From Candidatus Roseilinea sp. (lineage in GTDB: Bacteria > Chloroflexota > Anaerolineae > J036 > Brachytrichaceae), in NCBI GenBank assembly GCA_025055235.1, contig JANWYN010000020.1, positions 1-46,270 of the forward strand: a stretch of DNA of 46,270 nt, read 5' to 3'. The notes under the pieces were generated by a model. The model did no database searches. It saw nothing but the letters and a program-made list of their open reading frames with translations, and was not told the DNA's origin. Each line of letters opens with the position of its first letter. Positions within the stretch are counted from its first letter, which is position 1. Positions 38,742 through 46,270 of the stretch are shown one piece after another. The position numbers and the translations under genes are program-made.

Positions 38742-39365
38742 ATGTTCATCTCTTTCGAAGGTCTAGACGGCAGCGGCAAGACGACACAGATCCAACGTCT
38801 GACGGTATGGTTGCGCACCCATCGCCAGCGCGTGCTGACGTTGCGCGAGCCCGGCGGCACCAAAATCGGCGATGCGATTCGCGCCATACTGCACGACCGG
38901 AGCAACTCGAACATGGATCCTCGAACCGAATTAATGCTGTATTGCGCATCGCGCGCACAACTTGTCGCCGAGCAGGTTCAACCCTATCTGCAGAGCGGCG
39001 GCATTGTGCTGAGCGACCGCTTCGCCGACAGCACACTGGCCTATCAGGGTTACGGCCGCGGTCTTGATCTGGACTTCCTGCGCAGCCTGCTCGATTTCGT
39101 GACGCACGGCATCAAGCCCGACCTGACGTTGTATTTCGACGTAGATCCGGAGCGGGCGCTGCAGCGCAGATTGAGCAGCGGTGCCGAGATCAACCGGATT
39201 GACGTCGAGACGATCGAGTTTCATCGCCGCGTGCGCGACGGCTATCACCAACTGATCGCTCAGGAACCGGAGCGCTGGCAGTTGATTGACGCATCTGCAA
39301 CCGCCGATCAAGTGGCTGCGCAGGTGAAGGACATCGTTAAGGCGCGGCTAAATATCGCCGACTAG
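38742..39365 (+). CDS. tmk: Thymidylate kinase
   Basis: The product has 207 residues, normal size. It phosphorylates dTMP to dTDP. P-loop FISFEGLDGSGKTTQIQRL (Gly/Lys near residues 8-14), the dTMP-binding LREPGGTKIGDAIR, the DRFADSTLAYQGYGRG segment and the VDPERALQRR lid region are all present. The lid SSGAEINRID lacks the multiple basic residues of some bacterial forms. No ribosome site is visible; the 7-nt array lies just upstream. The sortase gene follows directly after the stop. Confidence 0.96.
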   Translation: MFISFEGLDGSGKTTQIQRLTVWLRTHRQRVLTLREPGGTKIGDAIRAILHDRSNSNMDPRTELMLYCASRAQLVAEQVQPYLQSGGIVLSDRFADSTLAYQGYGRGLDLDFLRSLLDFVTHGIKPDLTLYFDVDPERALQRRLSSGAEINRIDVETIEFHRRVRDGYHQLIAQEPERWQLIDASATADQVAAQVKDIVKARLNIAD

Positions 39366-40022
39366 ATGCCGGCTATGGTTCGTGCGAACATTCAACGATG
39401 CATTGCCTGGGCGATGAGTGTGGCCGGTGCGACGCTCATCGCGCTCGGCGTCGCGCTCTTCGCGCGCGAAGCGGATATTAGCGCAGCGGCATCGCGCTTC
39501 GCCCCGCCGGCGCAGGAAAGCCCGACGCCCGGTGAATCCACCTCGCCGTCGCCTGCAGCCGAGGGATATCCCGTGCCGGAGCGCATCTGGATTGACAAGC
39601 TGAAGGTTGATGCACTCATCCAGCCGGTAGGGCCCGGCAAGCGGGTTGGCTTGAACGCTGTCGAATGGAGCGCGCCGAACAACAAGAACGTCGGTTGGCA
39701 TGACTACTCTGGTAGGTTGGGGGAGGGCAAGAACATCGTCCTCAACGGCCACAACAATATCTACGGGGCCGTCTTCCGCAAACTCTACACGCTGAAGCCC
39801 GGCGACGAAATCCGTCTTGGCGCAGGCGATCGGCAGGTCGTTTATCGCGTGGAAGAGGTGAAGCTCTTGCGCGAACGCGACCAGCCCCTCGAAGTGCGCA
39901 TCGCCAATGCGCAGTACATCCAGGCGATGAACGATGACCGGCTGACGCTGGTCTCATGTTGGCCGGAGTCGAGCAACACACACCGCGTGATTGTGATCGC
40001 CCGCCCGGTAGCACAGAACTAA
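39366..40022 (+). CDS. Sortase
   Basis: The product has 218 residues. An N-terminal signal anchor (about 10-35) and a Pro/Ser linker (about 45-68) precede the sortase barrel. Catalytic residues are His129 (VLNGHNNIYGAVF), Cys198 (TLVSCWPESS) and Arg207 (THRVIV). The His loop and TLVSC match the small class D/E-type sortases. These enzymes cut sorting-signal proteins and attach them to the wall or to one another. No sorting-signal substrate is obvious in the window. The ATG abuts the tmk stop. It supports a single-membrane envelope. Confidence 0.92.
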   Translation: MPAMVRANIQRCIAWAMSVAGATLIALGVALFAREADISAAASRFAPPAQESPTPGESTSPSPAAEGYPVPERIWIDKLKVDALIQPVGPGKRVGLNAVEWSAPNNKNVGWHDYSGRLGEGKNIVLNGHNNIYGAVFRKLYTLKPGDEIRLGAGDRQVVYRVEEVKLLRERDQPLEVRIANAQYIQAMNDDRLTLVSCWPESSNTHRVIVIARPVAQN

Positions 40023-40037
40023 GCCGCACGAGCGAAG

Positions 40038-41705
40038 ATGCATCGAGTGACGCGCGAGGTCGCGCTATGGTGCGCCATCGCCCTCCTGGCGAGTGCGACG
40101 CGCCTGGTGCGACTGGACTTCTTGCTGACGAACGCCGAAGCGACGACGGCTCTGACCTCGCTTGCGGCGTTGCAGGGCGAGCCGGCCGTCTTCTCCGATC
40201 CGCTGTTCGGCTGGTTACAGATGCTGCTCTTCGCCGTCTTCGGCGCGAGCGAAATATCGGCCCGGCTGGTGCCGGCGTTGAGCGGCGTCGCATTGTGCTT
40301 GCTGCCCGCCCTGTTGCGTCCGCAGCTCGGGCGAACGCGCGCACTGATCTTTGCGGCGCTGCTTGCGCTTTCGCCCACGCTGTGGTTCGTGTCACGCGAA
40401 ATGAGTGGCGCGATGTTGGCATGGACGTTGGCCTTCGCGGCGCACTGCGCTTGGCGCGTCGCTCGGCCGGCTCTGGCAGCCGCTGCGCTGGGCGTGTTGC
40501 TCGCCACCGGCAGCGACGCAATCGCGCCCTTGATTGTGACGATCTCGGCCTCGCTGGTCGCGGCCCCGCCTTCCTCTGTTCGATTGTCGGCTCGTGTGGT
40601 GGTGATCATGCTACTGTCCTTCGTCTTATCGGCCACAGCGCTGCTCATGCGACCCTCGGGCCTGGGCGATGCTTTCAATGGCTACGCGCTGTGGGCGCAG
40701 TCGCTGTGGTCGGGTGAGTCTGCCTCGATTGGACGCTTGATGCTTGGCTTAGTGACCAGCGAGCTGGTTGCATTAGTGGGCGCAGCGTTTGCGCTTGCGG
40801 CGTTCTCACGTTCGCGCGCCGCGGCTCGCGCCGAAGCCGCTTGGTTGGTGTGGATCGCAGCGGGTTTCGGTTTGCTCGTCATCACGGCAGGGCGCAGCGC
40901 TGCGTTGCTCACGCCGCTGGTGATCGGCATGGCGGGCTTGGCCTCGGCTGCCTATGATACGCTGTTTACCTCGGTGCAGCGCGGGGCTACTTGGCGGCGC
41001 GAAGGCGCGATTGCCGGCATCACCTTCGTCTTGCTGATCTACGCCGGCCTGGGGGTTTGGCAATACGCCGGGCAAGGGCGCAGCGCGTGGCTGATCTCCG
41101 TAGCCATCACCGCCTTGTTGATCGTAGCGCTCGTCGCAGCGGGAGGGCTGAGTGTGGATTACGGTGTGCCGTTGCGCGGCATCGCGCTGGCCGGCGTCGC
41201 TATGCTATCGTTGTATTCGTTTGGCGTCGGCATCCAGATGAATCACGCTCGGCCGCATAACCCTGCCGAACCGTATCGCACGCAGGCCGCTGCGTTGGGC
41301 CTCAAAGCCTTACAAGAGAGCATACGTCTGACGAGCACCCGCGCGACCGGCGAGCCGGAAGCGCTCTCGGTGCAAGTTGCCGGCGATGCGCCAGCGGCAC
41401 TGAGATGGGCGTTGCGCGACCGGCGTAGCTTCGACGCGAGTGAAGACGCCGGCAGCCCTGGCATCGTGCTGACGCCGGCGCCGGAGAAGCCGAGGAGCGC
41501 CGGCAACTTCATCGGCACGGCCTATGAGGTGACGGTGCGCGCGCCGTTGAGCGAGGTGCGCTGCATTAGCTTGCCGCAAGGCGGCTGGGATTGCCTGCCG
41601 CTGGTGCGCTGGCTGGCGTTCCGCAACGTGGATGACGTGCGCACCGACCTGTGGGTATTGTGGCTGCGCGATGATGTGGCGAGGCGGGCGAGTGGGGAAG
41701 GGTGA
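40038..41705 (+). CDS. Polytopic membrane protein, GT39/ArnT-like glycosyltransferase relative
   Basis: The product has 555 residues with about 11-12 hydrophobic segments over the first 410 residues and a soluble C-terminal part. The early arrangement TREVALWCAIALLASATRLVRLDFLLTNAEATTAL and LFGWLQMLLFAVFGASEISARLVPALSG follows the GT39/ArnT pattern, with NAEATTAL in place of the usual acidic D-E pair region, so catalysis is uncertain. Such enzymes move sugars from polyprenyl-phosphate donors on the outer face. It ends 3 bases before the larger GT39-NHL gene and is likely co-transcribed with it. Confidence 0.75.
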   Translation: MHRVTREVALWCAIALLASATRLVRLDFLLTNAEATTALTSLAALQGEPAVFSDPLFGWLQMLLFAVFGASEISARLVPALSGVALCLLPALLRPQLGRTRALIFAALLALSPTLWFVSREMSGAMLAWTLAFAAHCAWRVARPALAAAALGVLLATGSDAIAPLIVTISASLVAAPPSSVRLSARVVVIMLLSFVLSATALLMRPSGLGDAFNGYALWAQSLWSGESASIGRLMLGLVTSELVALVGAAFALAAFSRSRAAARAEAAWLVWIAAGFGLLVITAGRSAALLTPLVIGMAGLASAAYDTLFTSVQRGATWRREGAIAGITFVLLIYAGLGVWQYAGQGRSAWLISVAITALLIVALVAAGGLSVDYGVPLRGIALAGVAMLSLYSFGVGIQMNHARPHNPAEPYRTQAAALGLKALQESIRLTSTRATGEPEALSVQVAGDAPAALRWALRDRRSFDASEDAGSPGIVLTPAPEKPRSAGNFIGTAYEVTVRAPLSEVRCISLPQGGWDCLPLVRWLAFRNVDDVRTDLWVLWLRDDVARRASGEG

Positions 41706-41708
41706 TTG

Positions 41709-44700
41709 ATGATTAGAGATTGGAGATTGGAGATGATCGGTGAACAGCGATTGACCGAATTCGAAACGACGGCTCAACCGGCTGCGTCGCGCGACGCCTG
41801 GCTGGATCGGCCTCTGCTCGCCGCTATGACTTGGGAGCGCGCGCTCTACGTCCTGTTCATCCTCATCGCCATCGTCTCGCGCTTCTACGACATGGGCGCG
41901 CGTGTGATGAGCCACGACGAGTCGCTGCACACTTACTTCTCGTATTTGCTGGCGACCGGCAAAGGTTTTCAGCACACGCCGCTCATGCACGGGCCGTTCC
42001 TGTTTCACATCACTGCGCTAAGCTACTTCTTGTTCGGCGCGGACGATTTCACCTCGCGCATCCCCGCGGCGGTCTTCGGCGTCGTCCTGGTCGCTTTGCC
42101 CTATTTCTTCCGGCGTTGGCTAGGCCGCATCGGCGCGCTGGCGACATCGTTCATGCTGCTCATCTCGCCCTCGATCCTGTACCACGCGCGCTACATCCGT
42201 CAGGAGGAGTTCATCTTGGTGTGGATGACGCTGACGGTGCTGTGCATGTGGCGCTACCTGGACGACCGGCAGCCGGGCTGGCTGGTTGGGCTGGCGGCGG
42301 TGCTGGCCTTCCACGCGACCGACAAAGCGACGTCGTTCTTGGCCGTGGCGCTGCTGATGGTGTTTCTCTCGGCATTGGCGCTGTGGCAGTTGTATCGCGG
42401 GCGTCGCAAGTTTCCGCCCGGCCAGCGCTGGCAGGATGCGGCGATGCTGATCGGCTTCGGCGCAGTCACGGCCATCTTCATGGTCAGCCTGAGCATCCTC
42501 TTTGAGCTGGGCAGCAACGCTCTGGCGCGCGCGCTCGGCGTGATTACATTGCTGCCCGATGCGCCCGGCAGCGGCACGAATACGCTGGTCTACGTCGCCG
42601 TCATGGTGCTGCTGGCAGCGCTGGTATGCGCCGGCCTGACCTATCTCTATCGCATGACGTTCGGCGATTGGTTGCGCGTCGCTTCGCGCAACGCGCCGGC
42701 CTTCGATGTCATCATCGTGCTGGTGACCACGACGATGTTCATGGGGTCGCCGGCCATGTTGCTGATCAAGAATCGCATCTGGCAACTGTTCCGCGGCGAG
42801 GAGCTGGTGCCCATCAGCACACTGGGCAACATGAGCAACCTGCAGATGAACCCGCAGGTGATCACCACCATGTTCGCCATGTCGCTGGCGTTGATCGCCA
42901 TCGCCATCGCCATCGGCGTGGCTTGGAATTGGCAGCGATGGCTGGCCATCGCCGGCGTGTTCCTCGCCATCACCGTGACGCTGTTCACCACGGTGTTCAC
43001 CAACCCCGCCGGCATCGGCACCGGCTTCGTCGGCCAGTTGGGCTACTGGATGGCGCAGCAGGATGTCCAGCGCGGCAACCAGCCCTGGTATTACTACTTC
43101 TTGCTCGTGCCGATGTACGAGTACACCGCGCTGGCCGGCGCGTTGTGCGCGATGGCGACCTTGGCTGCGCGGATTCTGCCGGAGTTGCGCTCGCGCCCGC
43201 GCTTCTTCGCCATGCTGCGCCGTCATCGCTTCCCACTCTTCTTGGCATGGTGGACGATCGCGACGTGGATCATCTACACCATCGCTGGCGAGAAGATGCC
43301 GTGGCTCACGGTGCACTTCGCGTTGCCGATGGCCTTCCTGACCGGCTGGTTCATTCAGCAGGTGGCATCGAGCCTACGCAGTGCGCTCCAAGCGCAGCCG
43401 TCGCCGGCCTATGGCCGCGCAGCGCAGGGCTTTGCGATTGCCGGTTTGGCCGTGTTGGCCGTGCTGTTGTTCGTGCGCTTGCTCTCGTTGATCGGCGGCC
43501 TGGACTTGGCCGGCAAGCCCACGGCTGATGTGCTGCAGTGGGTGTTGAGTTTCGCCCTCGGTGCGATTGCCTTGGCCTTTGCCGGCTATTTGCTCGGCCG
43601 TGTGGCGAACAGCGCTTCCCTGCCGGCGGTGGCGCTGGCCGGTTTCACGCTGCTGAGTGCGCTCACCGTGCGCACTGCGGTGATGGTGACCTACATCAAT
43701 TACGACTACACGCGCGAGTTCCTGTTCTACGCCCACGGCGCGCCGGGCGTGAAGATCGCGCTGAACCAGATTGACGACTTGCAGAAGCGCGTGGGTGGGC
43801 GCGAACCGCTGAAGGTGGGCTATACCCAGGAGACGAGCTGGCCGATGTCGTGGTACATGCAGCGCCGGCCGGGCGCGCAATTCCTCGGCAACCAACTGCC
43901 GCCCAACTACGAAGACTTCCACGCCATCATCGCCAGCGAGCAAGACGCACAGTTCGCGCAGTTCGTGGATGCGCTCTCTGCGAACTACACGCGCTTCGAC
44001 TACATGCTGGTGTGGTGGCCGATGCAGGACTACTACGACCTGAACTGGGACCGCATCAGCTATTCGTTGTTCAACCCGCAGGCGCGCGCAGCGTTGTGGG
44101 AGATCGCCTTCAACCGCAACTTCGAGCCATACGCGAAGCTGTTCGGCAAGACATCGCTCACGCCGGAGACGTGGTCGCCCGGCCATCGCTTCTCGCTGTT
44201 CATCCGTAACGACATCGCCGAACAGTTGTGGGATTACCGCGCCGGCGCCGTAGCCAGCGGGCAGAGCCAGCGCGCGCTTGGCCCGCGCATGCAGAACCCG
44301 GCCGGCATCGCGTTTGCACCGGACGGCACGCGCTTCATCGTGGATCGCAAAGCCAACCGGGTGTTCCATCAGGATGCCGCCGGACAGCTCATCCGCAGCT
44401 TCGGCGGCGCCGGCAATCAGCCCGGCAAGTTCAACGATGCGTGGGGCATCGCGGTGGACGACGCGCAGCACATCTACGTGGCCGACACGTTCAACCATCG
44501 CATTCAGAAGTTCGACGCCGCCGGCAACTTCCTCATGGCCTGGGGTCGTCCCGGCGCGACGGATCAGCCTGGCTTCGGCACGGACACGCAGTTCTTCGGC
44601 CCGCGCGACATTGCCTTCGACCGCGAAGGGCGCCTGCTGGTGACCGACACTGGCAACAAGCGCGTGCAGGTGTTCGACCGCGACGGCAACTTCATCGCGC

Positions 44701-45131
44701 AGTTCGGCAGCGCCGGCTCTGGCGAGGGCCAGTTCAACGAGCCGGTGGGCATTGCCGTGGACGCCAGCGGCAACATCTACGTCGCCGACACGTGGAACCG
44801 GCGCATCCAGGTGTTCGACCCGAACTATCGCTTCCTGCGCGCGTGGCCGGTGGCTGCTTGGGGTGAATCGCAGATGGATGAGGCCGAGCTGCGCGCGGTT
44901 GACCACAAGCCGTATTTGGCCATCAGCGGCAACACGCTTTTCGTCACCAGCCCGCGCACGGCGCAGGTGCTGGCCTACACGTTGACCGGCGCACCGGTTT
45001 CGCTGCCGGGTGTCACGTTCGACGTGGACGATCTTCCCACCGGTGTGAAGGTGCACGACGGATCGCTATTCGTGACCAACCTACGCGATGGTTCGGTGAT
45101 CGAATTCCCCCTCGGCGCCGGCTTGCAATGA
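41709..45131 (+). CDS. GT39-family membrane protein fused to NHL repeats (TIGR03663-like)
   Basis: The product has 1140 residues. The ATG at 41709 is preceded by AAGGGTG. The N-terminal 600 residues contain about 12 membrane segments with the acidic loop ARVMSHDESLHTYFSYLLATGKGFQHTPLMHGPFLFHI, which matches the TIGR03663-type glycosyltransferase group known from Chloroflexota and some archaea. A second region (about 640-850) is soluble with LKVGYTQETSWPMSWYMQRRP. The last 290 residues are NHL repeats (GKFNDAWGIAVDDAQHIYVADTFNHRIQKFDAAGNFL; GQFNEPVGIAVDASGNIYVADTWNRRIQVFD), a beta-propeller outside the cell. Residues 2-10 come from a 7-nt repeat array (41711-41738). Confidence 0.9.
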   Translation: MIRDWRLEMIGEQRLTEFETTAQPAASRDAWLDRPLLAAMTWERALYVLFILIAIVSRFYDMGARVMSHDESLHTYFSYLLATGKGFQHTPLMHGPFLFHITALSYFLFGADDFTSRIPAAVFGVVLVALPYFFRRWLGRIGALATSFMLLISPSILYHARYIRQEEFILVWMTLTVLCMWRYLDDRQPGWLVGLAAVLAFHATDKATSFLAVALLMVFLSALALWQLYRGRRKFPPGQRWQDAAMLIGFGAVTAIFMVSLSILFELGSNALARALGVITLLPDAPGSGTNTLVYVAVMVLLAALVCAGLTYLYRMTFGDWLRVASRNAPAFDVIIVLVTTTMFMGSPAMLLIKNRIWQLFRGEELVPISTLGNMSNLQMNPQVITTMFAMSLALIAIAIAIGVAWNWQRWLAIAGVFLAITVTLFTTVFTNPAGIGTGFVGQLGYWMAQQDVQRGNQPWYYYFLLVPMYEYTALAGALCAMATLAARILPELRSRPRFFAMLRRHRFPLFLAWWTIATWIIYTIAGEKMPWLTVHFALPMAFLTGWFIQQVASSLRSALQAQPSPAYGRAAQGFAIAGLAVLAVLLFVRLLSLIGGLDLAGKPTADVLQWVLSFALGAIALAFAGYLLGRVANSASLPAVALAGFTLLSALTVRTAVMVTYINYDYTREFLFYAHGAPGVKIALNQIDDLQKRVGGREPLKVGYTQETSWPMSWYMQRRPGAQFLGNQLPPNYEDFHAIIASEQDAQFAQFVDALSANYTRFDYMLVWWPMQDYYDLNWDRISYSLFNPQARAALWEIAFNRNFEPYAKLFGKTSLTPETWSPGHRFSLFIRNDIAEQLWDYRAGAVASGQSQRALGPRMQNPAGIAFAPDGTRFIVDRKANRVFHQDAAGQLIRSFGGAGNQPGKFNDAWGIAVDDAQHIYVADTFNHRIQKFDAAGNFLMAWGRPGATDQPGFGTDTQFFGPRDIAFDREGRLLVTDTGNKRVQVFDRDGNFIAQFGSAGSGEGQFNEPVGIAVDASGNIYVADTWNRRIQVFDPNYRFLRAWPVAAWGESQMDEAELRAVDHKPYLAISGNTLFVTSPRTAQVLAYTLTGAPVSLPGVTFDVDDLPTGVKVHDGSLFVTNLRDGSVIEFPLGAGLQ
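41711..41738. repeat. 7-nt phased array in the coding start
   Basis: Units gattaga, gattgga, gattgga, gatgatc lie in phase and are the reverse complement of the aatctcc family at 28648-28675. They fall inside the first codons of the GT39-NHL gene and give the residues IRDWRLEM. Confidence 0.75.
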
Positions 45132-45202
45132 AGGGTGGACAGGATTACTGATCTTTTAAAAACGAATGGAACGATTGAGTGATTGGCGCCATAATAGGAA
45201 GA

Positions 45203-45718
45203 ATGAGACGACGTGGAACCAGCGAGCAATTGGCCCAACGCCGGGCACAAGCCATGCGGTTGCTCGGCGAAGGCTACAGTTACAGTCAAATCGCATCTTT
45301 GCTGGGTTGTTCCAAGAGTTCCGTAAGCCGATGGAAGCACGCTCGAGAACATCGCGTGCCCCGGCGCCGGCGTGCCCGAGCTGCTGCATCCGTGCAGCTT
45401 GGGCGACCGTGCAAGCTGCGCGATGCGCAGCTTCGGCACCTACAACGCGAATTGGACCGCGGGGCATACGCGCATGGTTACGCCGGCGATTACTGGACAC
45501 TGGAGCGGATCGCGCACCTGATCTATCAGTTGTTCGGTGTTCGCTACCACCCCAGTTCGGTGTGGCATCTGATGCGACGCCTGGGTTGGAGTTGCCAGAA
45601 GCCTGTGCGCCGCGCGGTGCAACGCGACGAAGCGGCCATCGCGCGGTGGCGTCAGCGCGTCTTTCCGCAGCTAAAAAAACGCGGATCGAGTGGGGGCCAA
45701 GCTGGTTTTTGCCGATGA
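45203..45718 (+). CDS. IS630 transposase, N-terminal ORF
   Basis: The product has 171 residues from ATG 45203 (AGGA 5 bases upstream; a GTG at 45179 is also in frame). It contains a helix-turn-helix (AQRRAQAMRLLGEGYSYSQIASLLGCSKSSVSRW), an Arg-rich linker and the WTLERIAHLIYQLFGVRYHPSSVWHLMRRLGWS segment typical of IS630 transposases. The product ends VFPQLKKRGSSGG... just past an A7 run (45673-45679); the catalytic half is in another frame (next entry). Confidence 0.9.
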   Translation: MRRRGTSEQLAQRRAQAMRLLGEGYSYSQIASLLGCSKSSVSRWKHAREHRVPRRRRARAAASVQLGRPCKLRDAQLRHLQRELDRGAYAHGYAGDYWTLERIAHLIYQLFGVRYHPSSVWHLMRRLGWSCQKPVRRAVQRDEAAIARWRQRVFPQLKKRGSSGGQAGFCR

Positions 45719-46232
45719 AAGCGGCTTCAGTCTGGTGCCACAGGTCAAACGCACTTGGTCGCGGCGTGGACACACGCCGTGTGTGCGTGTCACGCTCAAG
45801 CGCGAACGACTCAGTGCCATCAGCGCAGTGGTGGTTTCGCCTAAGCGGCGAAGACTGGATTTGCATGCTCATGTGCATACAGAACCGATCAATGCCCAGG
45901 CGGCTGTGCGTTTCATGCAAGACGTGCTGCAACATGAACGAGGGCGATTGTTCTGGTTCTGGGACAACATTCCATTTCACACCGATCCGACTGTGCAAGC
46001 ATTCATAGCACAGCACCCCCGATTACGTGTCTTTCATCTTCCAGCCTATGCCCCCGAACTCAATCCCGATGAATTCATCTGGACGCAGGTGAGTGAACAA
46101 CTTGCGAGCACGCTGATCCCTAATCTCTCAGCATTGCTAGACGCACTGTGCCATGCTTTTTGTCGCATCCGAGCTTCCCAAGCCTTGCTGCGTGCTTGCA
46201 TCGATGCCTCGGACTTGCCTTGGCATTGGTAG
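45690..46232 (+). CDS. IS630 transposase, DDE catalytic ORF (frame-shifted)
   Basis: The frame carries the catalytic core: first Asp in FADESGFSL, second Asp in FWFWDNIPFH, and the YAPELNPDEFIW block with Glu. To join it to the N-terminal ORF a +1 (or -2) shift is needed near the A7 run at 45673-45679, giving ...PQLKK-ADRVGAKLVFADES. IS630 elements are often expressed by programmed frameshift. The stand-alone start at 45690 (GTG) is uncertain. The alternative is an inactivating indel. Confidence 0.88.
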   Translation: MGAKLVFADESGFSLVPQVKRTWSRRGHTPCVRVTLKRERLSAISAVVVSPKRRRLDLHAHVHTEPINAQAAVRFMQDVLQHERGRLFWFWDNIPFHTDPTVQAFIAQHPRLRVFHLPAYAPELNPDEFIWTQVSEQLASTLIPNLSALLDALCHAFCRIRASQALLRACIDASDLPWHW

Positions 46233-46270
46233 ACTTGTATAGCGTTCCTTTCTTTATTCAAAGTTCAGTA

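Larger units (their letters stand above)
45148..46268 (+). mobile_element. IS630-family insertion sequence
   Basis: The 1121-bp element is bordered by TA at 45146-45147 and 46269-46270, the expected IS630/Tc1 target duplication. The termini form an imperfect inverted repeat over about 28 bases (left CTGATCTTTTAAAAACG and right complement CTGAACTTTGAATAAAG; then GGAACG in both). It inserted 15 bases after the GT39-NHL stop codon. The right TA is the last two bases of the window. Confidence 0.92.

Noticed and set aside
43374..45056. 560-codon minus-strand frame opposite the GT39-NHL gene
   Set aside because: The opposite strand encodes strong NHL repeats and membrane segments; this frame is His/Arg/Val-rich shadow sequence.

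Overview
The window comes from a GC-rich bacterium. The best guess is Chloroflexota (Anaerolineae-like). This rests on a SpoIIIAA-like ATPase with a C-terminal R3H-type end, a GT39 membrane protein fused to NHL repeats, many near-leaderless promoters, and a wall set (amidase, L,D-transpeptidase, sortase) that suits a single-membrane cell. The lineage is an inference; no rRNA is present. CRISPR arrays and rRNA genes were not seen.

Positions 1-14319 are mobile DNA. Element A (1-4046, left end outside the window) carries the end of a type I restriction hsdR gene, an excisionase-like HTH gene, a strong promoter driving a structured RNA that ends at a perfect-looking terminator, two small genes and a large serine recombinase. 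Element B (4027-14319, 10.27 kb) carries a winged-helix/zinc-ribbon/Prim-Pol replication protein with 54-bp internal repeats, an iteron-like intergenic region, a tyrosine recombinase, an RHH regulator, a VapBC-type toxin-antitoxin pair, a divergent overlapping promoter switch, a GIY-YIG protein, a lipoprotein, a polytopic membrane protein and a second serine recombinase. A 20-bp direct repeat (4027-4046 and 14300-14319) equals the 3' end of the tRNA-Asp gene at 14302-14375. The two elements therefore look like a tandem insertion at one tRNA. Both serine recombinase genes read through the att repeat, so integration changes their C-terminal tails.

Positions 14395-46270 are chromosomal. A leftward methionine operon (metY, metX, a Tat-exported cyclase, metW) sits behind a SAM-I riboswitch and terminator. 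A rightward cluster follows: a membrane protein, an acetyltransferase, an amidase, an L,D-transpeptidase, a solute-binding protein and an aldo/keto reductase. Then come malate synthase, a sugar-acid module (MFS transporter and KDPG-type aldolase, divergent from an enolase-superfamily dehydratase), tRNA-Thr, a SIMPL protein, an ATP-grasp-like protein, an M24 peptidase, YtxH and cysteine-cluster proteins, a double-SIS protein, an acetyltransferase, the R3H ATPase, thymidylate kinase, sortase and two GT39-type membrane proteins. An IS630-family element (45148-46268, TA duplicated on both sides) closes the window.

The least expected signal is a set of phased, degenerate short tandem arrays with periods of 7 or 9 nt. 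They sit at many chromosomal gene junctions, reuse the same words in both orientations, often abut start or stop codons, and in places run into coding sequence. None was seen in the mobile half.
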